NCBI GenBank assembly: GCA_022774865.1
Contig: JALFLH010000001.1
Coordinates: forward strand, 1 to 56,624
DNA length: 56,624 nucleotides
Source of the DNA: Clostridiales bacterium
Lineage (GTDB): Bacteria; Bacillota; Clostridia; Oscillospirales; Oscillospiraceae
Direction of reading: 5' to 3'
Shown here: positions 44,068 through 53,015 of the stretch, in pieces
Position numbering within the stretch: the first letter of the stretch is position 1
Layout: every line of letters starts with the position of its first letter
Translations under genes and position numbers: made by a program
Notes under the pieces: generated by a model
What the model saw: only the letters and a program-made list of their open reading frames with translations
Told to the model about the DNA's origin: nothing
The model's database searches: none

Positions 44068-44073
44068 TATAAT
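44068..44073 (+). promoter_or_regulatory. extended -10 promoter of the DUF975 gene
   Basis: TGATATAAT with a partial -35 (TTCCAA, 44045-44050) 17 bases upstream; AAGGAGG precedes the ATG at 44106. Confidence 0.65.
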
Positions 44074-44105
44074 GCAGATACATCAGAAATAAGGAGGAAA
44101 TCTCT

Positions 44106-44807
44106 ATGGAAGCAAAAAACTTACGGCAAAAAGCACGGCAAAATCTGGCGGGCAGATGGTGGATCGCGGTCGGCGTTGCGGCTGTGGCATGGCTGCTTGC
44201 CGGAACCCTGATCGGCACAGGCTTTCTCCCAAAGACGGAAATCAAGCTGAGCGATCTGGATCTGCAAAAGCTCCCCATCCTGCTCAAGGCATATGTTTTC
44301 GGCGGTGCGGGACTCATCGCGGTGGTCAGTTCTGCCCTCGGTCTGGCACAGTTTATTCTGGGCGGCGTGATCCAACTCGGCTACGCCCAGTACCTGTTAA
44401 AGGAGCATGACCGCCGGGAGCCCCAGTTTGGCGACCTGTTCAGTCAGTTTGAGCGGTTTGGGCAGGGCTTTGCTCAGGCATTCCTGCGGGGGCTGTACAT
44501 TTTCCTGTGGAGTCTACTGTTCGTCATTCCCGGCATTGTCAAAAGCTACGCCTATGCCATGACGCCCTTCCTCATGGCGGACCATCCAAATCTCACGGCA
44601 TCCGAGGCCATTTCCGCCTCCAAGCAGATGATGGACGGCCATAAGGGCAGACTTTTCTGGCTGGATCTGACGTTCATCGGCTGGAGTATTCTCAGCGCGC
44701 TGACCTTTAATCTTGGTTATCTGTTCCTGAATCCTTACATGAATGCCGCCCACGCCGCATTTTACCGCGACCTGTGCGCCAGAAAAACTCAGCAGCAGGA
44801 ATTCTGA
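44106..44807 (+). CDS. DUF975 family membrane protein
   Basis: 233 residues, about six membrane segments. Begins with the family-typical basic helix (NLRQKARQNLAGRWW) and contains LFSQFERFGQGF, FVIPGIVKSYAYAMTPFLMAD and SEAISASKQMMDGHKGRLFWLDLTFIGW in split form, the DUF975 signature region. Function unknown. Alone, between the tRNA terminator and its own terminator. Confidence 0.88.
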   Translation: MEAKNLRQKARQNLAGRWWIAVGVAAVAWLLAGTLIGTGFLPKTEIKLSDLDLQKLPILLKAYVFGGAGLIAVVSSALGLAQFILGGVIQLGYAQYLLKEHDRREPQFGDLFSQFERFGQGFAQAFLRGLYIFLWSLLFVIPGIVKSYAYAMTPFLMADHPNLTASEAISASKQMMDGHKGRLFWLDLTFIGWSILSALTFNLGYLFLNPYMNAAHAAFYRDLCARKTQQQEF

Positions 44808-44822
44808 CATCATTCCGAAAAC

Positions 44823-44855
44823 ACCCCCGGTCTTGCCTGAAGCAAAACCGGGGGT
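44823..44855. terminator. terminator between converging DUF975 and glycosyltransferase genes
   Basis: ACCCCCGGT pairs with ACCGGGGGT around a 15-base loop, 15 bases past each stop. Confidence 0.75.
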
Positions 44856-44869
44856 TTCCGATTCAAAGA

Positions 44870-45880
44870 TCAGTTAAAGCGTACCACTCTGTTGGCGATT
44901 CTGTAAATGCCGCCGCAGAAATTCTGGCCAACTCTGCCCGGCAGACAGATAAACCAAAGCGGAGAATGGGTTCGGAAATGCTTTGCCCATTTTGAATCAA
45001 ACGCCTCGCAGGTTTCCCACATTTTTCCAACTGCCGCATCCGTCTCAGGCGTTTTGTTCAGCCGGGCATAAAGAATGGAAATGCCGAACATCATAAACAG
45101 CTCATGCTTCAGATAACGCTTCAGAAGCGGCTCCTCCACCTCATCCAGATGGCAGGCGGTAAAGCACTTTTCGGTTACAAGGATCTGGTGGCTGTAGCGC
45201 TTGCACATGATGTTTTTCTGAACCGACTGATCGGGACGTCCGATCCAGTAGCGGTACAAATCCATATTCATGTAGCACATCCGGCGGATGAACGGAAGGG
45301 TCTGATAGACCATCAGATTGTCCTCATAGAATACGTGCTTCGGAAGCTCTTCGCCCCATTTGCGCATAGCCTCGGTGCGGAAGGTACAGGAGTGGATGGT
45401 CAGAAGCTGATGGATTTTGAAGGGCTTTGTGTCCTTCCATCCGAAAATATCTCCCTCCGGAAGCTCAGCGGAATAGTTGATGGAACGGTCGCCCTTTCCG
45501 TCCGCGTGGACGTAATAATAATTGGTGACTGCCAGATCCACGCCGCCGTCTTTCTCATATTGCTCAAGCTGCTCAAGAAACGCGGGAAAATCGGCACTGA
45601 GCGTATCGTCACTGTCCACGACCTTGAAATATGTGCCCGTGGCGTGCTTCAAGCCCTGATTGATGCCCTCGCCGTGGCCGCCGTTTTCCTGATGTACAAC
45701 CTTGATGATGCTGGGATATTTCGCGGCATATTCATCGGCGATCCGGCCGGTGTTATCCTTGGAGCCGTCATCGATGATAATGATTTCCACCTTCTCCCCG
45801 CCGGGCAGGAGGCTTTTGATGCAGTTTTCCATGTAATCCTGGGAATTGTAACAGGGTACGGTAATGGTCAGAAGCTTCAT
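44870..45880 (-). CDS. family 2 glycosyltransferase
   Basis: 336 residues. AAGGA precedes ATG 45880. GT-A fold: TITVPCYNSQDYMENCI, IIIIDDGSKDNT near 35, and the metal-binding DxD in KVVDSDDTLSADF near 92. A C-terminal helical region (about 240-336) without membrane segments. Transfers a sugar from a nucleotide donor to a surface glycan or lipid; substrate not predictable. Monocistronic with its own promoter. Confidence 0.92.
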   Translation of the reverse strand: MKLLTITVPCYNSQDYMENCIKSLLPGGEKVEIIIIDDGSKDNTGRIADEYAAKYPSIIKVVHQENGGHGEGINQGLKHATGTYFKVVDSDDTLSADFPAFLEQLEQYEKDGGVDLAVTNYYYVHADGKGDRSINYSAELPEGDIFGWKDTKPFKIHQLLTIHSCTFRTEAMRKWGEELPKHVFYEDNLMVYQTLPFIRRMCYMNMDLYRYWIGRPDQSVQKNIMCKRYSHQILVTEKCFTACHLDEVEEPLLKRYLKHELFMMFGISILYARLNKTPETDAAVGKMWETCEAFDSKWAKHFRTHSPLWFICLPGRVGQNFCGGIYRIANRVVRFN

Positions 45881-45945
45881 ATCGATATCCTTCTTTATCT
45901 ACAATAATCCGCACGGACATTCGCTTGTGCGGTGGAACCATGGAG

Positions 45946-45975
45946 ATTATATCATATCCCATCCCTTTTTGTCAC
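45946..45975 (-). promoter_or_regulatory. promoter of the glycosyltransferase gene
   Basis: GTGACA (45975-45970), 18 bases, TATAAT (45951-45946) on the minus strand; the leader then holds a CCGCAC/GTGCGG hairpin. Confidence 0.65.
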
Positions 45976-46041
45976 GCACTTTTCCTTTAATCTTCCTTTA
46001 AATTCTGGTTAGAATTCCCTTTTGACCATGGAAAAAAATGA

Positions 46042-46102
46042 TTGACAAGTTGGTCTATTTATGATAGACTGTTCTCAAGAAATGGTCTATTGCCTACAGA
46101 CC
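46042..46102 (+). promoter_or_regulatory. promoter with two BlaI-type operators
   Basis: TTGACA (46042-46047), 17 bases, TAGACT (46065-46070). Operator 1, GTCTAT-TTATG-ATAGAC (46053-46069), fills the spacer and -10; operator 2, GGTCTAT-TGCCT-ACAGACC (46084-46102), lies just downstream of the start point. Both share GGTCTAT half-sites, which fits autorepression by the BlaI-like product. Confidence 0.8.
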
Positions 46103-46122
46103 AAATAGAGGAGTGATTGGAA

Positions 46123-46485
46123 ATGGAAGAAATGAAGCTGGGATTGGTAGAATCCAAATTCGCGGACATGATATGGAGCCATGAGCCGCTTTCCTCCCGG
46201 GAGCTGGTCAATCTGGCGCAGGCTGAATTGGGCTGGAAAAAATCCACCACCTATACGGTGCTGAAAAAGCTCTGCGACCGGGGTATTTTTCAGAATCAGG
46301 GCGGTATTGTGACCTCCCGCATTTCCCGGCAGGATTTTTTCGCCATGCAGAGCGAAAAATTTGTGGAGGAGACCTTCGCCGGTTCCCTGCCCGCTTTTCT
46401 GGCCGCTTTCACCAAGCGGAAGCCGCTTTCCCAGCAGGAAATTGCCGAAATCCGCCGGATGATCGATTCTTTTGGGGAGGAATGA
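46123..46485 (+). CDS. BlaI/MecI-family repressor
   Basis: 120 residues. ATG 46123 (MEEMKLGLVE) has GAGGAG 9 bases upstream; a TTG two codons earlier is rejected. Winged helix with ESKFADMIWSHEPLSSRELV and WKKSTTYTVLKKLCDRGIF; C-terminal dimerisation helices. In this family the repressor is cleaved after its membrane partner is activated. The partner M56 gene begins 3 bases after the stop. Confidence 0.93.
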   Translation: MEEMKLGLVESKFADMIWSHEPLSSRELVNLAQAELGWKKSTTYTVLKKLCDRGIFQNQGGIVTSRISRQDFFAMQSEKFVEETFAGSLPAFLAAFTKRKPLSQQEIAEIRRMIDSFGEE

Positions 46486-46488
46486 GCC

Positions 46489-48255
46489 ATGGAAGCCCTG
46501 TTTTTGAAGCTGGTGAACATGAGCATCACGGCAAGCTACCTGGTGCTGCCGGTGCTCTTATTCCGGGTTTTGCTGAAAAAAGCGCCCAAATCCATCCGCT
46601 GCGTTCTTTGGGGGCTGGTAGGGCTGCGGCTGGTCTTCCCCTTCTCCATTGAAAGCGTGCTGAGTCTCATTCCAAGCGCCGAACCGCTGCCGGAGGAATT
46701 TCTCTACGCCGCTAACCCCCAGGTCAATACCGGCATCGCCGCTTTGAATAACGCTCTCAATCCGATGATCGCGGAAAGCCTGACTCCAACGGAAATGGCC
46801 AGCGCCAATCCCACCCAGATCTGGTCGTTCATTTTCGCCCGGGTGTGGCTCATTGGTGTAATCGCCATGGCGGTCTATGCCCTGATTAGCGATGTTGTCC
46901 TGCGGCGAAGGGTGCGGGTGTCCATCAAGGTCGGTCAGAATCTTCACCTGTGCGACCACATCGGCACGCCCTTTATTCTGGGCATTGGGAAGCCCCAAAT
47001 CTACCTGCCCTCTGATCTGGATCCAAAGACCGCCGATCACGTTCTGGCCCATGAGTACGCCCACATCCAGCGGAAAGATCATTGGTGGAAACCCCTGGGC
47101 TTCGCCCTTCTGAGCGTCTACTGGTTCAACCCGGTTCTTTGGCTTGCCTATATTCTGCTGTGCCGGGACATCGAAATGGCCTGTGACGAAAAGGTAGTCA
47201 AGGATCTGGACACCAGTCGCAAAAAGGAGTATTCTGAAGCGCTGCTGCGATGCAGCGTGTCCCACAAACGGATTGCCGCCTGTCCCCTGGCTTTCGGCGA
47301 GGTGGGAGTCAAAAGCCGGATCAAATCCGTGCTGCGTTACAAAAAGCCCGCTTTCTGGATCATCCTTCTGGCGGTGATTGCCTCCATCACCGTGGGCGTT
47401 TGCTTTCTGACAGATCCCGCCGGCCAGAGCCTGTCCGCGCTGGGACAAATGGATGCCAATGAAATTCGATCCATCAGCGTTGCCAACGGGGAACGGACTT
47501 ACGAGATTACGTCCCAAGGCGGTATCGAATATGTGACGGAGCTGATTGATGAGACTTCTGTCAGCAGAAATGAGATATCCAAAAGCCGCAACGATAACCG
47601 GAACAAGTTTAACACCATCACCGTCCATTTTGCTTCCACCGAATGGCATTATCATTTTAACGAAAGCTGCACAGCGGTCTGGCTGGATGACAGTGTCAAG
47701 CCCTCCTTTTCCTATGAGGTGAAGAATCCCGAACGGGTTCTTCAGTTTTTTGAAAGCACGATCGAAACCCAGGCATTCAGCCAACTCTGTGAAGGCACCT
47801 ATAACATTGGTACGCTGGTGGGTCAACATTTGGCCATATCGTTCGAGCCCGAAACCGGCGATGGGAAAATCACGCTTTTAAATGGGACGCTGACTGTCAC
47901 CGCCGGCGATGGAACCGTACTGTACAGTGGAAGTAATCCGACGGTCGAACAAAGCACCTGGAGCGAGGCAGTCGATGATTTAACAAATCTCGATGGCAAA
48001 CAAATCTACCTCTACTCAGACAGGCTCGGCATGGAGTATACCGCAGACCAATCCATGCTCTTGTATGAATTCAGTGAAGACGGCGAGGTCCTGTACACCC
48101 TCTACTGCGTCGATGGCATTCCAGTTCTGTATTTTGATAACATTCGCCTCTTCAAACTCGATCCAATCACTGCACCTAACCGCCCTGTTGAGAAACAGAC
48201 AGCCAAGCAGACCTATGGCGAGGGCGTTCCCCAATCCATTCCGAACAAGCTGTAG
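46489..48255 (+). CDS. M56 family (BlaR1-like) membrane metallopeptidase with novel C-terminal sensor
   Basis: 588 residues. GGGGAGG lies 8 bases before the ATG. Helices at about 8-28, 38-58 and 115-137 flank a cytoplasmic zinc protease domain with HEYAH (188-192) and the downstream ELACDE-like EMACDEKVV. A fourth helix near 290 leads to an outer domain of about 280 residues. That domain lacks the SxxK/SxN/KTG motifs of penicillin-binding sensors, so the signal is not a beta-lactam acylating a BlaR1-type serine. It looks like a two-part beta-rich lipoprotein-like region; ligand unknown. Confidence 0.88.
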   Translation: MEALFLKLVNMSITASYLVLPVLLFRVLLKKAPKSIRCVLWGLVGLRLVFPFSIESVLSLIPSAEPLPEEFLYAANPQVNTGIAALNNALNPMIAESLTPTEMASANPTQIWSFIFARVWLIGVIAMAVYALISDVVLRRRVRVSIKVGQNLHLCDHIGTPFILGIGKPQIYLPSDLDPKTADHVLAHEYAHIQRKDHWWKPLGFALLSVYWFNPVLWLAYILLCRDIEMACDEKVVKDLDTSRKKEYSEALLRCSVSHKRIAACPLAFGEVGVKSRIKSVLRYKKPAFWIILLAVIASITVGVCFLTDPAGQSLSALGQMDANEIRSISVANGERTYEITSQGGIEYVTELIDETSVSRNEISKSRNDNRNKFNTITVHFASTEWHYHFNESCTAVWLDDSVKPSFSYEVKNPERVLQFFESTIETQAFSQLCEGTYNIGTLVGQHLAISFEPETGDGKITLLNGTLTVTAGDGTVLYSGSNPTVEQSTWSEAVDDLTNLDGKQIYLYSDRLGMEYTADQSMLLYEFSEDGEVLYTLYCVDGIPVLYFDNIRLFKLDPITAPNRPVEKQTAKQTYGEGVPQSIPNKL

Positions 48256-48356
48256 TTCTACAACATCACCGTCTGCCCAGAGTAAAATGCTTTTCTGACA
48301 ACGGGGAAGTTCATACAGATTTGATTATTGCAAGTTCGGAAAACCAATGAGCGCAA

Positions 48357-48384
48357 CGCGGTGGCAGCCGAAGCTGCCACCGCG
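48357..48384. terminator. strong hairpin between converging M56 and kinase genes
   Basis: CGCGGTGGCAGC pairs with GCTGCCACCGCG (12 bp, loop CGAA). T tracts are poor on both strands, so termination strength is uncertain. Confidence 0.6.
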
Positions 48385-48388
48385 AAAT

Positions 48389-50092
48389 TTATTTCCGGTA
48401 GAAGGAATTGCCACCGATGAATTCCCGCACCAGGCTGGTGGGCGGAATCTCATCGTCCACATCCGCCTCGATAATGTAATTTAAGATCTTGACGATATTG
48501 CGCACCTCGTCATAGCATTCATCCTCCGGCGGAACAGCGGTCAGCAGCGGATAGATGTGCTTTTTCAGCACCGCCAGCTCATAAAGCGTGGAGCTGTTGA
48601 AAATCACATCCGCATTCTCCTGATAGGGGAAAATCCACCGCCGCTCGCCCCGGCGCACCGAGTCCCACATGGACAGGGTATGCTGCACAGAAGCCCCCCG
48701 GGTTTCATAGTCCCGGACAATCCGCCGCAGCAACCGCAGATAGCTGGTAGGAATCCGGTTGTGATCGTCCAGATTCAGGGGCAGCAGCGGGCTGACATAG
48801 AGACGGAAGATCAGTTTTTTGTCAATACTCTCCGGCAGCATGGCCGGGTTCAGTCCGTGCAGGCCCTCTACAATGATCACGGAATCGGCCTGCAATTGAA
48901 GCCGGTGACCCTGCCACTCCCGGCGGCCGGTGAGGAAATTGAAGGTGGGCAATTCCACTTCCTCTCCCCGCAGAAGCCCTGCCATATCCTCCCGGAACAG
49001 CGCCGTGTCCAGCGTGTTGATGTGCTCCAGATCGAGCTTCCCGTCCGGCCCGGGGGCGATTTTGTCCCGGTCGATGTAGTAATCGTCCAGACTCATGAGA
49101 ATCGGCTTTTTCCCATGCACCCGCAGCTGGGTTGCCAGCCGGTGGGCGGAGGTGGTTTTTCCGGAAGAGCTGGGCCCGGCCAGCATGACCGCTTTCGCGC
49201 CCCGCTGGCACACCTGATCCGCGATTCGGGAGAAGTTCTTCTCATGCAGCGCCTCGTTGACACGGATCAGCTCCCGAATCCCCCCGGAAATGGTCAACTC
49301 GTTCAGATCGGCCACCGTCTCGCATTCCATCAATTCACCCCAGCGCTCCCCCTCTTCAAACACGCTGAAGAAATTCGGAGAATCCAGACAGGGCGCCACG
49401 CAGTCCGGATTTCCGTCATCCGGACTGACAAACAGAAATCCATCCTTCGCCGCTTTGATGTCCCACACCGTCAGATACCCCGTGGACGGCATCATCTCTC
49501 CATAGTAGTAGTCGGCAAAATCTCCATAGGAATACTCATCAAAATAATCCACGGTGCGCCAGCGCAGCAGCCGTGCTTTGTCCGCATCTCCGTCGGCTTC
49601 AAAGTGGGCAATTGCTTCCTTCAGCGGCACCCGGCGCCGCTGCAGCGGGATATCCGCAGCAACCAGCTCCCCTACCTTCCGCTTCAGCTCTTCGGCTGAA
49701 AAACGACTGTCTCCCGTCACTTTCAAATAGACGCTTGCGCCCACGGTGCAGTTCATTTTTGCGGTCGCGTTTGGCCAAAGCTGACGCAACGCGAGAAACA
49801 GCACAAACTGCGCCGTGCGGCCATAGGCTTCCCTGCCCGCCGGATCGGCATAGCGGAGCAGGCGGATCTGGCCGTTGGACGCAGCCATCGCCCTGCGCAT
49901 GGAGGCCCGGTCAGAATCGGAATCCGCGTCCCGCACCGGAATGTAATTCAGGGTAAACACTTCGCCGGCAATTTTGGCCGCCAGCGGGCGGCTGGAAAGC
50001 AGATTGCTGTCCAGTCCCAAATGGCGTACCAGCTCCAGCAGACTCTGCCCCGGCTTTGCTTCCGTTTGATGTCCATCTATTTGAAGCATCAT
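48389..50092 (-). CDS. uridine kinase-like nucleoside kinase with TGS/ThrRS-like N-terminus
   Basis: 567 residues. GGAGGG upstream of ATGATG at 50092. Residues 1-65 resemble a TGS ubiquitin-like domain, about 70-270 the threonyl/alanyl-tRNA synthetase second additional domain region, then a PRK/uridine kinase domain with Walker A MLAGPSSSGKTTSAHRLATQ near 300, SLDDYYIDRDK and FNFLTGRREW. This architecture is a well-known Firmicutes family usually labelled nucleoside kinase; uridine or cytidine phosphorylation is assumed, not shown. Monocistronic. Confidence 0.9.
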   Translation of the reverse strand: MMLQIDGHQTEAKPGQSLLELVRHLGLDSNLLSSRPLAAKIAGEVFTLNYIPVRDADSDSDRASMRRAMAASNGQIRLLRYADPAGREAYGRTAQFVLFLALRQLWPNATAKMNCTVGASVYLKVTGDSRFSAEELKRKVGELVAADIPLQRRRVPLKEAIAHFEADGDADKARLLRWRTVDYFDEYSYGDFADYYYGEMMPSTGYLTVWDIKAAKDGFLFVSPDDGNPDCVAPCLDSPNFFSVFEEGERWGELMECETVADLNELTISGGIRELIRVNEALHEKNFSRIADQVCQRGAKAVMLAGPSSSGKTTSAHRLATQLRVHGKKPILMSLDDYYIDRDKIAPGPDGKLDLEHINTLDTALFREDMAGLLRGEEVELPTFNFLTGRREWQGHRLQLQADSVIIVEGLHGLNPAMLPESIDKKLIFRLYVSPLLPLNLDDHNRIPTSYLRLLRRIVRDYETRGASVQHTLSMWDSVRRGERRWIFPYQENADVIFNSSTLYELAVLKKHIYPLLTAVPPEDECYDEVRNIVKILNYIIEADVDDEIPPTSLVREFIGGNSFYRK

Positions 50093-50126
50093 TGCACAAC
50101 CCTCCGCATTCTGTACTGTTTTGAAT

Positions 50127-50155
50127 ATATTATCACATTTTGAGAATTATGGCAA
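50127..50155 (-). promoter_or_regulatory. promoter of the nucleoside kinase gene
   Basis: TTGCCA (50155-50150), 17 bases, TAATAT (50132-50127) on the minus strand. Confidence 0.7.
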
Positions 50156-50459
50156 GTATGCAAGGGTATATCCAGCGTAGATCTCGCCGCCAAAGCAAGC
50201 GCTGTGTGCAATGTCGCCGATCACCAACTCCGGGACGTTTCCGGCGTGCGAACAGTTTCAGAGCCTTGGAGGCAGGGAGAATGGAAGCAGGTGCGGACGT
50301 CCGCTCCACGCTCTCCTGCAGGGGGAAAAAGAAAAAGGGCTCGTGCCCCTTCGGATTGTCAAAGATACCCAAAAAGACGCTCCTCCATTTCATCCAATAA
50401 AATTATCCGCTTTTTCCCTGTCCACAGTGGTTCCGCCGTTTCTGCTGCCGGAGCTCTTC
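50156..50459. other. non-coding or decayed region
   Basis: About 300 bases with short open frames on both strands but no complete gene. One minus frame (about 50155-50260) reads like a coding fragment, NVPELVIGDIAHSACFGGEI, with no start. A GGGC/GCCC hairpin followed by a T-rich run on the minus strand near 50325-50350 could be a terminator for the pseudogene upstream. Confidence 0.4.
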
Positions 50460-50750
50460 TCAATTTTGACCCGGGTCTGGGTCGTGCGGGAGAATTGATC
50501 CTCCCGCGCCGTGACAGCCACACTTCCCGCTTGGATATAGGCATTTCTTCACCGTGTCGCGGATCTTCAGCCGATCCTCCAGACCGCAGGGCGAATAATG
50601 GGTTACCTCCATCAAGACGGCATAGGGGTCGCACAGCCTGCTGTATTGTTCTACCTCCTCCGGGGAGATCACCCGCTGCACGGTGAATCCGCCCCGGGGA
50701 TCTGCTTGCAGCGACTGCGCCAAGGCATCCGCAAAAATATAGTCTTTCAT
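50460..50750 (-). pseudogene. chimeric remnant: response-regulator-like N-terminus joined to a TPM-protein-like tail
   Basis: Frame of 96 codons from ATG 50750. The first 66 (MKDYIFADALAQSLQADP... to RDTVKK) read like the start of a receiver-type protein, with LMEVTHYSPCGLEDRLKIRD. At about 50545 the homology stops; in the next frame the minus strand reads YIQAGSVAVTARED then FSRTTQTRVKIEKSSGS, resembling the C-terminal tail of TPM-domain (YgcG-like) proteins. I infer a deletion that fused two unrelated gene pieces out of frame. The TPM match is from memory of the family pattern only. Confidence 0.45.
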
Positions 50751-50761
50751 TCCCGAATGCC

Positions 50762-50791
50762 TTGATTTTCTTCTGCTATTTAAAGTATAAT
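50762..50791 (+). promoter_or_regulatory. promoter of the lipoprotein gene
   Basis: TTGATT (50762-50767), 18 bases, TATAAT (50786-50791). Confidence 0.65.
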
Positions 50792-50866
50792 TCAGTTAGA
50801 CAAATAAGAATTTGTTGCGGGAAATCATTCAGTCTTAGCACATTTCATCCAAGAAAGGAGTTTTCC

Positions 50867-51934
50867 ATGAAAAAGCGGCTATTTCTATTTATTTCTCTTG
50901 CGCTCTGTCTGGCGCTGTCTGCCTGCGACGGCAAGGACAGCATCTCCGGCGAGGTAGTGGAGGTCACCCCCACTGCCCTCATTTTGGAAATAAACGAGGG
51001 TAAGCAAGTGGCTGTCCTGCTGGAGGAAAATACATATATCTTTGGCATGGATGACATTAATGGTGACGATTATAAGGCCGCCCCATACACTGGCGTTCAG
51101 GTTAGCTTTCACCAAAAGGGCCGAGCCGGTTCCATTACCACGGCGAATGGCACGCAGGTGAAAGCCTACCGCCCCGATGATTTTATCCGAATAAGCGCCT
51201 ACCTGCTCCCAGAGGCCGCCGTCCTGTCTGACGGTACGGTGCTGGACGCATGGAAAACAGACTTTTTCGGAACCATCTATCAAACCAAGGATAGTGTTGA
51301 ACTGCTACGTGAGTATGCTCCCAACGGCCCGGAAAATCACCATGTCGGAGATTTAGAAAGCTATGATGACCTCAGCGAAGTGGCCATGCCCCATGTAGCT
51401 GAGTTCTATGAAAAACAGGGTAAGCTGTACGATTTACAGGCGGAACTGGAGCGGGCATGGACGGCGTATCGGACGGCTCCCGAGACCTTTTCCTCATTCG
51501 TAGTTAGACAGGATTCTTCTCCTGCCGCATCCAGTGAGCGGGTCTTTTATTTTAGGACGAATTTGACACGAACGGTCAGCGGAAATATCGTTCAGGAGGC
51601 CACTCTCTGCGCCGCCTTTGACCGGGAGACCGGGATCAACATTCCGCTTGATGATCTGTTCGTATGCCAGAAGGAGGACATCGGAAAGAAACTCCTGGAT
51701 CTGGCGGAGAAGGGTGGCACCGGCCCCGCCGACCCTGCGGTGAAGGCGGAAATGCAGGCTGCTTTCCAGATGGAATACTTGTCCTTCTCCCAGGATGGCC
51801 TGTGGATAGAATTCCCCCAGGGCACTCTGCCCAGCCAGGAGCATACCTATCTGGTCTCCGTGGAATTCAACGAGGACTGCAAAACCCTTCTACACCCTTG
51901 GGCTGTCCCCCATCGAAGCCCCAATGATTTCTAA
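50867..51934 (+). CDS. lipoprotein with RsiV-like (DUF3298-type) C-terminus
   Basis: 355 residues. ATG 50867 has AAAGGAG 6 bases upstream. Signal peptide KKRLFLFISLALCLALSAC with lipobox LSAC (Cys20). Residues 25-110 form a small beta domain (VVEVTPTALILEINEG); the second half has RETGINIPLDDLFV, GLWIEFPQGTLPS and a YLVSVEF strand pattern like DUF3298 domains of RsiV-type proteins. Attached to the outer face of the membrane. No sigma factor is adjacent, so an anti-sigma role is not supported. Confidence 0.75.
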   Translation: MKKRLFLFISLALCLALSACDGKDSISGEVVEVTPTALILEINEGKQVAVLLEENTYIFGMDDINGDDYKAAPYTGVQVSFHQKGRAGSITTANGTQVKAYRPDDFIRISAYLLPEAAVLSDGTVLDAWKTDFFGTIYQTKDSVELLREYAPNGPENHHVGDLESYDDLSEVAMPHVAEFYEKQGKLYDLQAELERAWTAYRTAPETFSSFVVRQDSSPAASSERVFYFRTNLTRTVSGNIVQEATLCAAFDRETGINIPLDDLFVCQKEDIGKKLLDLAEKGGTGPADPAVKAEMQAAFQMEYLSFSQDGLWIEFPQGTLPSQEHTYLVSVEFNEDCKTLLHPWAVPHRSPNDF

Positions 51935-52064
51935 AACCAGATCGACCAATTCCAATTTCTCGAATATCGTATATCGGCACCCACTTAGGGTGCAGTGATA
52001 GTGCACAATACCATGTTTCAAAACTTGTTCAATATATTTTTTGCCAAATTGCTTGCTTTCTTCT

Positions 52065-52457
52065 TTATTTCTCGATATCACCGGGCCAGTCCAAAATTCC
52101 GCCGAATTCCACAATATTTGTATAGCCCAAATCTACAAGTTTCTGCGCAGCCTGCTTGCTGCGGTTACCGCTTCGGCAGTAGACCATAATAAGCCGGTCT
52201 TTATTGGGTAGTTCCGGAATTTCATCCGTACCGATGAATTCGTTGGCAATATTGATGGCACCGGGGATATGCCCCTGGTCGTACTCCTCCTGGGTGCGTA
52301 CATCCAGAATCACATAGTCCGTCTCCGTGTCCATGATCTTTTTGGCTTCCTCTGCCGTGATGTTCACATATACTGCCTCCTGCTTGTTTTCAATAGTCTG
52401 CCCGCAGGCTGGCAATAGCATGAACACGAATGCAAACAGTATGAATAGTTTTTTCAA
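52065..52457 (-). CDS. rhodanese-like lipoprotein (TTG start)
   Basis: 130 residues. The start is TTG 52457: GGAGG lies 7 bases upstream and the protein then opens with a perfect lipoprotein signal, KKLFILFAFVFMLLPACG; an ATG seven codons earlier would overlap the ribosome site. Rhodanese fold with ILDVRTQEEYDQGHIPGAINI and active loop YCRSGNRS (Cys nucleophile). Probably handles sulfane sulfur or thiols outside the membrane. Confidence 0.88.
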   Translation of the reverse strand: MKKLFILFAFVFMLLPACGQTIENKQEAVYVNITAEEAKKIMDTETDYVILDVRTQEEYDQGHIPGAINIANEFIGTDEIPELPNKDRLIMVYCRSGNRSKQAAQKLVDLGYTNIVEFGGILDWPGDIEK

Positions 52458-52523
52458 ACGAAAACCTCCAATTGGCAATCAAATGGTTCTTTTTCAACGC
52501 TGGCCTGATTGTATTCCTCCGCT

Positions 52524-52736
52524 TCACGGCATCCCATGGCCTGATAGAGCGCCTGGCCTATCTACTATTTTGTTGTCTGCCACGGACACCCGGAAGTGCC
52601 GGGCGTTAATCATGGTTTCCTTCCTGCACTTGGGGCAGAACAAGGGGAACGCCCGCAGTTCCGTCTGCCTGATAAGCTGAAGCCGGGTCTTTGCGCCGCA
52701 GCAGGGGCATAACACCCATTGCCGCTGCTCAACCAT
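52524..52736 (-). CDS. cysteine-rich KTR domain protein, mobile-element type
   Basis: 70 residues from ATG 52736, though the open frame begins at 52817 with helicase-derived codons. Two CxxC pairs (VLCPCCGAKTR and FCPKCRKET) form the zinc-ribbon KTR domain commonly carried by Tn916/Tn1549-type elements. The tail after residue 50 (ADNKIVDRPG) is not family-like. No good ribosome site, so expression is uncertain; it is probably part of the decayed element. Confidence 0.7.
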   Translation of the reverse strand: MVEQRQWVLCPCCGAKTRLQLIRQTELRAFPLFCPKCRKETMINARHFRVSVADNKIVDRPGALSGHGMP

Positions 52737-52828
52737 TTCCGCCGCCCGCGGCTCCGTAACATGGTTTGGCATCCCGACCAAGGACTTGGTACACAGGCCC
52801 AGACGCTTCACCTCCAAGCAGCGGCAAC
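52737..52828 (-). pseudogene. fragment B of a Tn1549-type helicase/methylase protein
   Basis: Reads VAAA, then after a one-base deletion MEVKRLGLCTKSLVGMPNHV, matching the segment just after the Walker A of the large Snf2-like helicase of Tn1549-type conjugative elements (known form MESKRLGLCTKSLVVVPNH). It joins the KTR frame at its 3' end. Fragment A of the same gene lies 1 kb upstream on the same strand. Confidence 0.7.
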
Positions 52829-53015
52829 CGTTTTATAAGTCCCCCACTACTGTTTTCATCACATCCTTAACTACACACATACACCTGACAACTATGAACG
52901 CCAATTCTGGCATCAGAATATAAGTGCTAATTCTGTTTGTATGCTAGTATGCCTTCTATCGGAAAACCGTTGAACGAGGCTATTATAACTCCTCTTATTA
53001 GATTTTAGGTCCATT

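Noticed and set aside
50204..50686. 160-codon plus frame over the decayed region
   Set aside because: Pro/Ser/Arg-rich translation, crosses the chimeric remnant on the other strand, no start signal.
51890..52114. 74-codon minus frame between the lipoprotein and rhodanese genes
   Set aside because: Overlaps the ends of both genes, lacks a start with a ribosome site; the coding-like stretch near 51900-52060 may be debris.
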